Origin: an uncultured Clostridia bacterium
GTDB lineage: Bacteria; Bacillota; Clostridia; Monoglobales; Monoglobaceae
NCBI GenBank assembly: GCA_947631965.1
Contig: CANRNL010000021.1
Span: 1 to 34,439 of the forward strand
Direction of reading: 5' to 3'
Length of the DNA: 34,439 nucleotides
Numbering within the stretch: the first letter of the stretch is position 1; every line of letters begins with the position of its first letter. Position numbers and translations under genes: made by a program. The notes beneath the pieces were generated by a model that was given only the letters and a program-made list of their open reading frames with translations, was not told where the DNA came from and ran no database searches. This document shows, in pieces, positions 16,718-25,333 of this stretch.

Positions 16718-16800
16718 GCGGATGCACTCACGCAAAAAATCGGAACGCAAAGCGCGAGTTGCGACGATGTAGGGGACGGCGCCCTCGACGTCCCGCCCGC
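16718..16800. repeat. mosaic remnant of two dispersed repeat families
   Basis: GCGGATGCACTCACGC at 16718-16733 is the left-end signature of the repeats at 22895, 23803 and 28262. From 16759 the sequence GCGACGATGTAGGGGACGG and the core CGGCGCCCTCGACG (16777-16790) match the right end of the element at 32324-32577. No internal part of either is kept. Confidence 0.65.
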
Positions 16801-16820
16801 AAAACCGTGCGGAAACTATA

Positions 16821-16858
16821 AAAAGACGAGCTGTATTTTTACAGCTCGTCTTTTAAAA
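16821..16858 (-). terminator. terminator of secDF (bidirectional)
   Basis: 14-bp stem AAAAGACGAGCTGT / ACAGCTCGTCTTTT with a 6-nt loop. The minus-strand RNA ends CTTTTTATA, 10 nt after the secF stop codon; the plus strand also ends in TTTT. Confidence 0.85.
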
Positions 16859-16867
16859 TACTCATCA

Positions 16868-17965
16868 TTATTTCTTTTTGCCTGCGGAAGCGGTCTTAGC
16901 CTTTTCCTTAACGCCCGAATCCTTCCACATAGACCAAACCGTACCTACAACAAAGATTGACGAATATGTTCCGACTATTATGCCGATAATTATCGGAAGC
17001 GCGAATGTCTTTATCGAAGTAACTCCCATAATGTAGAGCAGCACGATTGTTATAAGGGTTGTAACCGTGGTGTTTATCGAACGTGTAAGCGTCTGCTTGA
17101 TACTCGAATTTGCGATTTCTCCGTAGGTCTGCTTTCTCGCGTGACGGGTATTCTCTCTTATTCTGTCGAGAATGACAATAGAGTTGTTGATTGAATAACC
17201 GAGAACGGTCAGCACCGCCGCAATAAAGGTTATATCAATCGGCTTTCTGAATACCGAATAGATACCAAGAAGTATCAAAACGTCGTGTACCAGACCGATT
17301 ACAGCCGAAATACCCGAAACAAACTCAAATCTTATCGTTACATAAACCAATATCAGAGCGCATACAAGCACCGACATCCAGATCGCCGAGCGTGCAAGCT
17401 CGCGTCCCGTTGACGGAGAAACCTCATCCTTGCTCGATATGGTAACACGGCTTACCGGAGCGGCTTCTTCGGTCGCCGCGTCCGCCGCCGCGGTTGCTTC
17501 GGGAGCCTCTGTCGCCTCGGCAGCCGCCATATTTTCGTCGGCGTTTGTGTTGGTTTCGTCAATTACGGTGCTGTTTTCAACGTCCGAAACCGACTGATAG
17601 TTGTTGTCAAACGCAACGAGCAGAGCGGTTGTTATCGCGTCCACTTTTTCGGTGGAGTAATTCGCAATCTCGTCGTCTGTCTGAAGGTCGTTGTCGTAAC
17701 CGAACTTAATTACAACCTCGTTGTCGCCCGAAAGCTGAACCGACGACGGAGCCTTGCCGAGCGCCTCGGTAACAATGCTCTCGATTCCCGTTACCGTCAT
17801 TTGGTCTGCGTTCTGGTCGGGGTCTATCGCGTAAGTTACCGCGATACCGCCCGAAAAGTCTGTGTTAAGATTAAATCCCTGAAAAATCAGCGAAACAATG
17901 CTGATAAGGATAAGAACTGCCGATATTCCGAGGAAAATCCACTTTTTGCCCACTACATCAAACAT
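16868..17965 (-). CDS. secF: protein translocase subunit SecF
   Basis: With SecD forms the proton-driven RND-type accessory to SecYEG that pulls exported proteins across the membrane. The 365-aa protein has the N-terminal transmembrane helix (about 12-30), the SecF motif GFNLNTDFSGGIAV, and a C-terminal block of five helices including YSINNSIVILDRIREN and RSINTTVTT. The periplasmic domain contains an Ala/Glu-rich low-complexity segment (about residues 125-170, with EATEAPEATAAADAATEE) that is not needed in ordinary SecF. Its ATG overlaps the secD end by 8 nt. It ends at the terminator 16821-16858. Confidence 0.96.
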   Translation of the reverse strand: MFDVVGKKWIFLGISAVLILISIVSLIFQGFNLNTDFSGGIAVTYAIDPDQNADQMTVTGIESIVTEALGKAPSSVQLSGDNEVVIKFGYDNDLQTDDEIANYSTEKVDAITTALLVAFDNNYQSVSDVENSTVIDETNTNADENMAAAEATEAPEATAAADAATEEAAPVSRVTISSKDEVSPSTGRELARSAIWMSVLVCALILVYVTIRFEFVSGISAVIGLVHDVLILLGIYSVFRKPIDITFIAAVLTVLGYSINNSIVILDRIRENTRHARKQTYGEIANSSIKQTLTRSINTTVTTLITIVLLYIMGVTSIKTFALPIIIGIIVGTYSSIFVVGTVWSMWKDSGVKEKAKTASAGKKK

Positions 17966-19274
17966 TTGCGGTTCCCTCCTCTTCTTTTTTCTTGTTTTTG
18001 CTCAGGCCGTAGAGCCAAAGGTTTTTGATGTTCATACCTACCGTCTGCTTGAGCAGGAACTTGGTAAGGAATACCGCCGAAAGCATCGATACGACAGTAC
18101 CTATGAACAACGTAATACCAAAGCCCTTGATAGTACCCGTACCGAGTACCCAAAGGATAACCGCCGCAATAATCGTTGTAACGTTTGCGTCGATAACAGC
18201 GGAGAGCGCTCTGTTAAAGCCCGCGTCGATACTCGAACGCACGGTCTTTCCGAGACGCAGCTCCTCTTTTATTCTCTCAAATATAACGACGTTCGCATCC
18301 ACCGCCATACCAATTGACAGTATGATACCCGCGATACCCGGAAGGGTGAGGTTGATATGGAAGTTTGCGAGAATGAGCAGTACAACCGCGATATACGCCG
18401 CAAGAGCGAGGTCTGCCATAAGTCCGGGCAGACGGTAAACTATAAGCATAAACAGCATAATAAGGATAATACCCAATATAGCCGCGTTTACCGAGGTCTG
18501 GAGCGCGGTGTCGCCCAATGTAGCCGATACCGTTCTCATCTCAACTCTCGAAAGCGAGAAAGGAAGCTGACCCGCAGAAATTACCTCGGCATAATACTTA
18601 GCCTCGTCTCTTGTAAAGCCGCCGTCGCCGCCGCCTGTGATTATACAGCCTTCGCTGTCTATTCTCTCACTTACTCTGGGGCTCATAATAATGTCGTCGT
18701 CAAGCATAATGCTGATGTAGTTCTGACCGCTGCTCGCAAGAGAAGCCGCCGTACCCGTCGCGCTTGCAAACGCGGTACGACCCTCTTCGGTAAATGTAAG
18801 ATTTACATAGTACTGGCTCTTGCTCGTCTGGTCGGTCGCGCCGTACTCATACGACGAGCTTTCAACCTGGTCGCCCGTCAGAATTACGTTGCCCTGATAA
18901 TCGGTGAACGTAAGCTGCGCGGTCGCGCCGAGTCTCTCTGCCGCCTCTTCGGGGTCCGAAACCGACGGAATCTCGATTCTTACCTTGTCGCTTCCCTGCA
19001 CGTCCACGGTTGCCTCGCTGTAACCGAGCGCATCCAAACGAGCGCGCATCATATTTACGACCTTGCTCATATCATCATCGCTGGGATTGTCCGCCTGAGC
19101 CCTAAAGACTATCGTACTTCCGCCTTTAAGGTCAAGACCCTGCACAATGCCGTCTTCGTCGGTAATGCCGTACAGCTTTACCGAATCGGTAATTGTAAGA
19201 CCGCAGAATGCAAGATACAAAAGCAGGACGATAACCGCAATGATTGCCACGAATTTTACAATACTTCTTGACAC
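17958..19274 (-). CDS. secD: protein translocase subunit SecD
   Basis: Partner of SecF in the Sec accessory complex. The 438-aa protein has an N-terminal helix (6-25), the motif GLDLKGGSTIVFRA, the P1 head region, and the transmembrane block with PGIAGIILSIGMAVDANVVIFERIKEEL and AGFNRALSAVIDANVTT (segments named separately in the family). Translation starts at GTG 19274, preceded by GGAGG at 10 nt. It has its own promoter (19371-19399), separating its expression from the upstream HD-domain gene. Confidence 0.97.
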   Translation of the reverse strand: MSRSIVKFVAIIAVIVLLLYLAFCGLTITDSVKLYGITDEDGIVQGLDLKGGSTIVFRAQADNPSDDDMSKVVNMMRARLDALGYSEATVDVQGSDKVRIEIPSVSDPEEAAERLGATAQLTFTDYQGNVILTGDQVESSSYEYGATDQTSKSQYYVNLTFTEEGRTAFASATGTAASLASSGQNYISIMLDDDIIMSPRVSERIDSEGCIITGGGDGGFTRDEAKYYAEVISAGQLPFSLSRVEMRTVSATLGDTALQTSVNAAILGIILIMLFMLIVYRLPGLMADLALAAYIAVVLLILANFHINLTLPGIAGIILSIGMAVDANVVIFERIKEELRLGKTVRSSIDAGFNRALSAVIDANVTTIIAAVILWVLGTGTIKGFGITLFIGTVVSMLSAVFLTKFLLKQTVGMNIKNLWLYGLSKNKKKEEEGTANV

Positions 19275-19370
19275 TTTACGTTTTCCTCCTTAAATTTCGG
19301 GCACACGCGCCGCGCGCGCCCTCTTTAAAATTATATGTTTTTAATTATTTACCGATTTACATACCCATTT

Positions 19371-19399
19371 ATTATATATATTAACGGTTTGCAAGTCAA
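19371..19399 (-). promoter_or_regulatory. secDF promoter
   Basis: TTGACT (19394-19399), exactly 17 nt, TATAAT (19371-19376). The leader is about 90 nt and contains a GC-rich GGGCGCGCGCGGCGCGTG stretch shortly before the ribosome-binding site. Confidence 0.75.
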
Positions 19400-19439
19400 G
19401 CAATTTTTTAAAATTTGTCATAAATTTGTAAAAAATTGT

Positions 19440-20123
19440 TCACATAAGCTTGGTTCCGTTTATAACCAGCTCAAACGTCGCGTTTAAAAAATCGGCGGCG
19501 CGGCGGCACATCATCATACGCGTCAGGAAAATTTCAAAATAGTCCATAAGCGAACATATGTCGGTGTCTATCTTCAAAATCAAGCGCACGATACGCTTAT
19601 CGGGTATCGTCAGCGTCTCGGAATTTTCAACCGCAAAATTCACCCTGTCGTGAATATCAAACGTAGACCTGTCGCGGTTGCGGACCCTCGAACGGCGTAC
19701 GTCGGTCTTGTCGGCAAGTATCAAAGCCGCCGAAATACTGTTTACCGCCGTGCCCGTTTCCTCGTCGTGATTTCCTATCGCCGCGGCAACGCTCGCAATC
19801 TCGCTCGGAGGCATATTCATACGCGACAGAAGCTGAAACGCCATAATAGCGCCTGTCTGGGCGTGGTCTATGCGGTTGACCACATTTCCGATGTCGTGCA
19901 TATATCCGGCGATACGCGCAAGCTCCACAACGCGCTCGTTAGAGCCGCCGAGCTTGGTGAGTATATCCGCCGCGATTTTTGAAACGCGCTTCACATGCGC
20001 AAACGAGTGTTCGGTATAGCCCATCGTTCCGATATGGCGGTCGCCTTTTTCGATATACGTCCTTATCTCGCTGTCCGCAACGATTTCTTCGTATGTTACG
20101 ATTTTGTAATTATTCAAGCTCAC
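19440..20123 (-). CDS. HD-domain phosphohydrolase of unknown substrate
   Basis: A 227-aa cytoplasmic protein of the HD superfamily of metal-dependent phosphohydrolases. Metal ligands are visible as His39 (TEHSFAH), His76-Asp77 (YMHDIGN), His119-Asp120 (GNHDEETG) and Asp138 (LADKTD). The substrate is not predictable from sequence; nucleotides or cyclic nucleotides are common in the family. GTG start at 20123 with GGGAGG 7 nt upstream. It lies 24 nt downstream of the SCIFF maturase gene and is probably cotranscribed with it, and sits between the SCIFF locus and secDF, a neighbourhood I believe recurs in Clostridia. Confidence 0.85.
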   Translation of the reverse strand: MSLNNYKIVTYEEIVADSEIRTYIEKGDRHIGTMGYTEHSFAHVKRVSKIAADILTKLGGSNERVVELARIAGYMHDIGNVVNRIDHAQTGAIMAFQLLSRMNMPPSEIASVAAAIGNHDEETGTAVNSISAALILADKTDVRRSRVRNRDRSTFDIHDRVNFAVENSETLTIPDKRIVRLILKIDTDICSLMDYFEIFLTRMMMCRRAADFLNATFELVINGTKLM

Positions 20124-20147
20124 GCTCTTGCCTCCCGCAATTTTTAT

Positions 20148-21506
20148 TTACTCCGCCTCGCACGCCTTGATATACAGACTGCACTCCACCCTTTTGCGCA
20201 TAAGCTCACAGCTCAGCTCGTGAGGGGTGTTTATATCGCCGCTCAAAAGACAGGCGTTTGCCATACAGCCGCCGCTGCAATAAAACTTCGCGAAGCAGTC
20301 GCGGCAGCTCGGCTTGGTGTAGACGTTGCAGTTTTCAAAGGTCTCGCGTATTTCCGAGGAAATCTCGCCGTCTGTGACATTTCCCATTTTGTACTCCTCG
20401 TGTCCCACAAACTGATGGCACGGATAAATGTCGCCGTCCGGAGTGACCGCGAGATACTCACAGCCCGCTCCGCAGCCCGACAGACGCTTTATAACGCACG
20501 GTCCCTGCTCCAAATCTATCATAAAATGGAAGAAGTTGAACCACCTGCCGTCCGCCCGCCGCCTGACGTACTCGTCCGCCAGATTTTCGTACTCCTCAAA
20601 CAGCTTTGGAAGGTCCTCGCGCCTTATCATATAATCCTCGCTGTCATCTCCGACAACAGGCTCTATCGAGGTCTGCTTAAAGCCGAGGTCGGCGAGGTGC
20701 AGAACGTCCTTTGAGAAATCAAGGTTGTTCCGCGTATATGTACCGCGCACATAATAGTTGTTCTGACCGCGGCTGTCCGCCATTTTTTTGAGTTTCGGCA
20801 AAATTATGTCATACGAACCGCCTCCGTCCGCGCGGACGCGCATCTTGTCGTTGACCTCGCGCCGTCCGTCCAGACTTAAAACGACGTTATACATATTTTT
20901 GTTGATAAACTCCATATTTTCGTCGCTTAACAAAAGTCCGTTCGTGGTTATCGTAAATCTGAAATTCTTTCCGTGTATCTTCTCCTGCTCCCGCGCATAC
21001 TCCACGGTCGATTTGACGACCGACATATTCATAAGCGGCTCGCCTCCGAAGAAATCCACTTCAAGATTGCGCCGTTTTCCCGAATTTTTTATCAGAAAGT
21101 CTATCGCGCGCCGACCCACCTCCGCGCTCATAAGAGAGCGGTCGTGATGATACGCGCCCTCGTCCGCAAAGCAGTATTTGCACCGCAGATTGCAGTCGTG
21201 CGAAACGTGCAGACACAGAGCCTTGACGGGCGACCTCTTTTTCATATCGAGGGCTATATTTTCGTAGCTGTCCTCCGAAAACAAAACGCCGTCCGAGTAA
21301 AGCTCATAGATTTCGGAGTACGCCTCGTCTATGTCCTCTCTCGATTCGTCTTGGATTGCATCATATAAAAATTCGGGCATTTCCTTTGTAAGCGGCGGCT
21401 CCAGCACGCTAACGATTTCATAACACAGCTTGTCCAAAACGTGAACGCAGCCGCTGTTTACGTCCAGCGCAATATTTTTATCCTTTATTTGAAACGTATG
21501 AACCAT
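20148..21506 (-). CDS. scfB: SCIFF peptide maturase, radical SAM/SPASM
   Basis: Installs thioether cross-links in the SCIFF precursor encoded just upstream. The 452-aa protein has an N-terminal peptide-recognition (RRE-like) region (about 1-90), the radical SAM motif CNLRCKYC with cysteines at 105, 109 and 112, DFFGGEPLMN near residue 160, and a C-terminal SPASM domain binding two auxiliary iron-sulfur clusters, rich in cysteines (CGAGCEY, CRDCFAKFYCSGGCMANAC). Length matches the family. The ATG at 21506 has AAAGGA upstream. A terminator-like hairpin lies between the precursor gene and this one, so the enzyme should be made at lower level than its substrate. Confidence 0.95.
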   Translation of the reverse strand: MVHTFQIKDKNIALDVNSGCVHVLDKLCYEIVSVLEPPLTKEMPEFLYDAIQDESREDIDEAYSEIYELYSDGVLFSEDSYENIALDMKKRSPVKALCLHVSHDCNLRCKYCFADEGAYHHDRSLMSAEVGRRAIDFLIKNSGKRRNLEVDFFGGEPLMNMSVVKSTVEYAREQEKIHGKNFRFTITTNGLLLSDENMEFINKNMYNVVLSLDGRREVNDKMRVRADGGGSYDIILPKLKKMADSRGQNNYYVRGTYTRNNLDFSKDVLHLADLGFKQTSIEPVVGDDSEDYMIRREDLPKLFEEYENLADEYVRRRADGRWFNFFHFMIDLEQGPCVIKRLSGCGAGCEYLAVTPDGDIYPCHQFVGHEEYKMGNVTDGEISSEIRETFENCNVYTKPSCRDCFAKFYCSGGCMANACLLSGDINTPHELSCELMRKRVECSLYIKACEAE

Positions 21507-21535
21507 TTTAAAAATCCTTTTCCTTGATTATTATT

Positions 21536-21564
21536 GAAAAAGAGGCAGGCGCTATGCCTGCCTC
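21536..21564 (-). terminator. partial terminator between SCIFF precursor and maturase
   Basis: Stem GAGGCAGGC / GCCTGCCTC (21542-21564, loop of 5) followed on the minus strand by TTTTTC. It lies about 40 nt after the precursor stop and about 30 nt before the maturase start. Probable attenuator giving excess precursor. Confidence 0.8.
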
Positions 21565-21606
21565 GCCACACCCCGCCCCGCACACGGCGGCAGGGGCATT
21601 TGATTT

Positions 21607-21750
21607 TTACTTGCTCTGCTCGCACTTCTGATTTGCAACCGTGCAGGAAGTTTTGCAAGCCGACTGGCAGGAGGTCTGGCACTCGCCGCAGCCGCCCTTT
21701 GCAGCGCTCTGTTTGAGAACCGCGCTGTTCAATGTCTTAATTCTTTTCAT
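21607..21750 (-). CDS. scfA: SCIFF ranthipeptide precursor (six cysteines in forty-five)
   Basis: A 47-aa precursor peptide of the SCIFF family, near-universal in Clostridia. The leader starts MKRIKTLNSAVLKQSAAK, followed by the cysteine-rich core with Cys at 21, 24, 28, 32, 36 and 43 (GGCGECQTSCQSACKTSC, then TVANQKC). Cys32 and Thr37 occupy the positions joined by the thioether reported for the Clostridium thermocellum homologue CteA. The ATG at 21750 has GGAGG with an 8-nt spacer. It is 30 nt downstream of the membrane protein gene and 100 nt upstream of scfB. The product's biological role is not settled; regulatory or quorum-like roles have been proposed for SCIFF peptides. Confidence 0.96.
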   Translation of the reverse strand: MKRIKTLNSAVLKQSAAKGGCGECQTSCQSACKTSCTVANQKCEQSK

Positions 21751-21780
21751 AACTGTTTCCTCCATTATCTTCTTAAAGTT

Positions 21781-22194
21781 TTATCTTTTTTTCATATTGA
21801 TGCCTATAACGCCGCCTATGCCTCCGCAAATGAGCGCGGCGCCCGCGCCCGTAAGCGCGGCGGCTGAAAATCCGATATGCCCCGATACCGCGCAGCCAAT
21901 CAAATACAACAGCACGGCATAGATAATACCCGCTCCCGCGCCGCACAAAAGTCCGCCGTGCGAAGCGCGTCTCGCCGCAAGAATACCGCATATCGTAACT
22001 CCGAGTGCGTATATCGCGTTTACCGCAGTCATAACTGCGGTCTGCGGCATATTAAATCTTACCGACACAAAGGTCAGCACCGCAAGCATGGCAAGCGAGA
22101 TAAGTCCCGCCGTAATAATACTCGTCAGCACGCGGACCGCCCTTTCTCTGCCGCCGGCGGGTGCATAATCCTTTTTTGACGTTTTGTTTGCCAT
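21781..22194 (-). CDS. TIGR04086-type integral membrane protein
   Basis: A 137-aa protein with a basic N-terminus and four hydrophobic segments (roughly residues 23-48, 52-73, 80-100, 105-130), the later ones glycine/alanine-rich. I recognise it as the clostridial membrane family TIGR04086, which from memory tends to lie near SCIFF loci and yajC, as here; the assignment rests on neighbourhood and pattern, not a search. Function unknown. The ATG at 22194 has AGGAG 9 nt upstream; the ATG at 22203 overlaps that site. A hairpin (22212-22247) separates it from yajC. Confidence 0.8.
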   Translation of the reverse strand: MANKTSKKDYAPAGGRERAVRVLTSIITAGLISLAMLAVLTFVSVRFNMPQTAVMTAVNAIYALGVTICGILAARRASHGGLLCGAGAGIIYAVLLYLIGCAVSGHIGFSAAALTGAGAALICGGIGGVIGINMKKR

Positions 22195-22211
22195 TGTAAT
22201 CATCTCCTGAT

Positions 22212-22247
22212 ACCGCGAAGTTTGTTCAATTTAATCATATTCGCGGG
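22212..22247 (-). other. stem-loop between yajC and the membrane protein gene
   Basis: CCGCGAA / TTCGCGG arms with a loop of about 20 nt, in the 91-nt gap, next to the AGGAG of the downstream gene. There is no U-tract. It might tune translation or processing. Confidence 0.35.
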
Positions 22248-22285
22248 TCGGCAACAATATTACAACGCAGCGTCAAAACGAAAGA

Positions 22286-22708
22286 CTATTCTTCGGTATT
22301 TTCGTTTTTTTCGGCTTCTGTCTCTTTGGGTTCCTCGACGGGAGGAGCGTATCTGTCCTCGCTGTCCTTCTGCTTGGTAACACGGGAAACCGCCGATCTC
22401 TCGATTTTAATGGTGGACTTGTTTGCGCCCATACCCGATTCTATCACAAAGGTTTCGTCCTTAACTCTCACGATTTTTCCGTGCAGACCGCCGACGGTAA
22501 CGACCTCGTCGCCAACCTTGAGCGCGGCAATCATATCTTTGAGAGCCTTTTCCTTCTTCCTCTGAGGTCTTATAAGCATAAAGTAGAATACAACTATAAT
22601 TAAAATCAAAGGAATAAATGAGCCGAACATACCCATACCGCCAAATATCGGTGCCGGAGCTTCACCCTCGGCATATACAACGGTTGAAAGCAAATTCAAA
22701 AAATTCAT
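22286..22708 (-). CDS. yajC: preprotein translocase subunit YajC
   Basis: Small membrane component of the SecDF-YajC accessory complex. The 140-aa protein has one transmembrane helix (about 30-48, PLILIIVVFYFMLIRP) followed by the family signature RPQRKKEKALKDMIAALKVGDEVVT and a GGLHGKI turn; the acidic C-terminal tail ends in EKNENTEE. I chose the ATG at 22708, which has AGGAGGTG upstream; the frame opens further upstream but without a better site. secD and secF lie downstream on the same strand, separated by the SCIFF locus. Confidence 0.94.
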   Translation of the reverse strand: MNFLNLLSTVVYAEGEAPAPIFGGMGMFGSFIPLILIIVVFYFMLIRPQRKKEKALKDMIAALKVGDEVVTVGGLHGKIVRVKDETFVIESGMGANKSTIKIERSAVSRVTKQKDSEDRYAPPVEEPKETEAEKNENTEE

Positions 22709-22759
22709 CTTTTGTTTCACCTCCTGAAATGAAACGCCGCTTCGCGGCACTTTTTACTA

Positions 22760-22788
22760 ATTATAACCTGTTTTGCCGAATATTGCAA
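22760..22788 (-). promoter_or_regulatory. promoter of the yajC-SCIFF operon
   Basis: TTGCAA (22783-22788), exactly 17 nt, TATAAT (22760-22765). It would drive yajC, the TIGR04086-type gene, scfA and, past the attenuator, scfB and the HD gene. Between it and the repeat at 22895 I see nothing further. Confidence 0.7.
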
Positions 22789-22894
22789 TAGTTTTTTGCA
22801 TTTTTTATTCGACACGCACCCCGCGCTTCGGGTTTAAACGCAGGCGTATAATCTACAGACACATAATCTCTCAAAAAACCAATTTTTTCTTTTC

Positions 22895-23126
22895 GTAGGG
22901 GCAAACCGTGTTCGCCCGTTCGCGGATGCACTCACGCGAAAATTCAAACAGAAGCAGTAAAATCAGGTTTCCGCCTTACCGACCCTAGGTTTTGCCGCGC
23001 ATTTTAGACATCAGTCTTATGCGCGGCGGGGTTTTTCAAGGGGCTTGCCCCTTGAACGCGCCTTTTGGTACTTTTCCCCGCGTGGGGAAAAGTACATAAC
23101 CCCCGCCCGCGTGTAGCGCGGGCAAA
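22895..23126 (+). repeat. dispersed structured repeat, copy A (right end lost)
   Basis: Starts with GTAGGGGCAAACCGTGTTCG. It contains four hairpins: 22994-23027 (GCCGCGCAT / ATGCGCGGC), 23036-23055 (TCAAGGGGC / GCCCCTTGA), 23068-23095 (GTACTTTTCCCC / GGGGAAAAGTAC) and 23105-23123 (GCCCGCG / CGCGGGC). The right terminal inverted repeat seen in copies B and C is missing. It encodes no protein and lies just downstream of the toxin gene, filling most of the 22709-23148 gap. Confidence 0.85.
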
Positions 23127-23148
23127 TAAGGTCTTATATCGTTTTTAT

Positions 23149-23412
23149 TTAAAATTCATAGTGCGTCCACATACTGATGATTTTAACTGTTTTATTTTCA
23201 TCGTCAACCTGATACACCAGCCTATGCTGTACATTTATTCGCCGCGAAAAAGTGCCGTTTAAATCTCCGATAAGCTTTTCATACGGAGGCGGTGTTTTGT
23301 AAGGATTTTCACGCAGTATATCGATAAGCTTCTTCGCTTTGTCGTCCAAATGCGCCGTTTTCAGCTTTGGAATAGCCTTTAACGACGCTTTTGTATAAAA
23401 TATTTTATACAT
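23149..23412 (-). CDS. YoeB/Txe-family toxin, mRNA interferase
   Basis: Type II toxin that cuts mRNA at the ribosome. The 87-aa RelE-superfamily protein shows the YoeB features: Glu47 in the segment YEKLIGDLNGTFSRRINVQH, the basic SRRINVQHRL stretch and the C-terminal SMWTHYEF containing the catalytic His. The ATG at 23412 shares a base with the antitoxin stop (TGATG), ensuring coupled translation; a GTG two codons upstream is less likely. The gene pair sits between tgt and yajC, which are adjacent in many bacteria. Confidence 0.9.
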   Translation of the reverse strand: MYKIFYTKASLKAIPKLKTAHLDDKAKKLIDILRENPYKTPPPYEKLIGDLNGTFSRRINVQHRLVYQVDDENKTVKIISMWTHYEF

Positions 23413-23660
23413 CACCACTCAACCGCGCTTTCTTCAACACACTCTTCAAGCGGCGTACCAATACCTTCGACAATTTCGTCTTTCACTTTTTGATTACGCG
23501 ATAAATACAGAGTTTCCATAAGCCCGTTATAATCCGCCTCGCTGATAATAACGGCGTTACCCGTCTTTGTGTTAACGTTTATTACATCATTAAATTCCAC
23601 TGCCTGATTAATATAATCAAACAGATTTTTTCTCAGATTGGTTATATTTATATTGGTCAT
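23412..23660 (-). CDS. Phd/YefM-family antitoxin
   Basis: An 82-aa antitoxin with an N-terminal DNA-binding domain (NITNLRKNLFDYINQAVEFN) and the NVNTKTGNAVIISEADYNGL segment typical of YefM; the C-terminal acidic tail (EECVEESAVEW) would wrap the toxin. I chose the ATG at 23660, preceded by GGGGTG 6 nt upstream; a longer open frame upstream runs through the promoter. It is expected to repress its own promoter, and the palindrome over the -10 supports this. Confidence 0.9.
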   Translation of the reverse strand: MTNINITNLRKNLFDYINQAVEFNDVINVNTKTGNAVIISEADYNGLMETLYLSRNQKVKDEIVEGIGTPLEECVEESAVEW

Positions 23661-23679
23661 ATTATTCACCCCTGATATT

Positions 23680-23719
23680 ATTATATGTACATTATAACGT
23701 ACATATAATGTTTTGTCAA
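23680..23719 (-). promoter_or_regulatory. toxin-antitoxin promoter with operator over the -10
   Basis: Perfect consensus promoter: TTGACA (23714-23719), 17 nt, TATAAT (23691-23696). A perfect 11-bp inverted repeat, ATTATATGTAC / GTACATATAAT (23680-23690 and 23699-23709, 8-nt spacer), brackets the -10. This is the expected autoregulatory operator of the antitoxin. Confidence 0.88.
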
Positions 23720-23802
23720 GATATTCAATAAAATATTTCCTGCGTTTTGACCGTTCGAAACCTCTGATTTTAAAGTGTTTCCGACACATTTCGCGCTTTC
23801 CG

Positions 23803-24121
23803 GTCGTAAGGGCGAACCTCGTTCGCCCGTTCGCGGATGCACTCACGCGAAAACTTTTTTGGTCGTAGGGGCGAACCTCGTTCGCCCGTTCGCGGATGCA
23901 CTCATACAAAAACTCAAACATAAGCAGTAAAATCAGGTTTCCGCCTTACCGACCCTTGGGTTTTGCCACGCATTTTAGACATCAGTCTTATGCGCGGCGG
24001 GGTTTTTCAAGGGGCTTGCCCCTTGAACGCGCCTTTTGGTACTTTTCCCCGCGTGGGGAAAAGTACATAACCCCGCCCGCACGAAGTGCGGGCAAAACGG
24101 GCGAACACGGTTCGCCCCTAC
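23803..24121 (+). repeat. dispersed structured repeat, copy B (left end duplicated)
   Basis: Full element 23865-24121 with terminal inverted repeats: GTAGGGGCGAACCTCGTTCG at the left and GGGCGAACACGGTTCGCCCC at 24099. The left end is present twice in tandem, the first copy starting at 23803 with a 59-nt period. It has the same four internal hairpins as copy A, with a base-pair swap in the last stem (GCCCGCAC / GTGCGGGC). It lies between the toxin-antitoxin promoter and the end of tgt. 23720-23802 shows nothing else. Confidence 0.9.
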
Positions 24122-24163
24122 ATTGGAAAAACAAAGCCGCTGAGTGCAGCGCAAAATAATAAC

Positions 24164-25300
<1,137 letters not shown>

Positions 25301-25333
25301 TTACCTCTTGCAGTTCTTGTATCTTTCCCGTTC

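Noticed and set aside
18357-19271. Open plus-strand frame of 304 codons opposite secD
   Set aside because: Arg-rich shadow of the secD coding strand without promoter, ribosome-binding site or family.
22895-24121. Composite transposon carrying the toxin-antitoxin genes
   Set aside because: No transposase frame in either flanking repeat and copy A lacks its right end; kept only as a recombination hypothesis.
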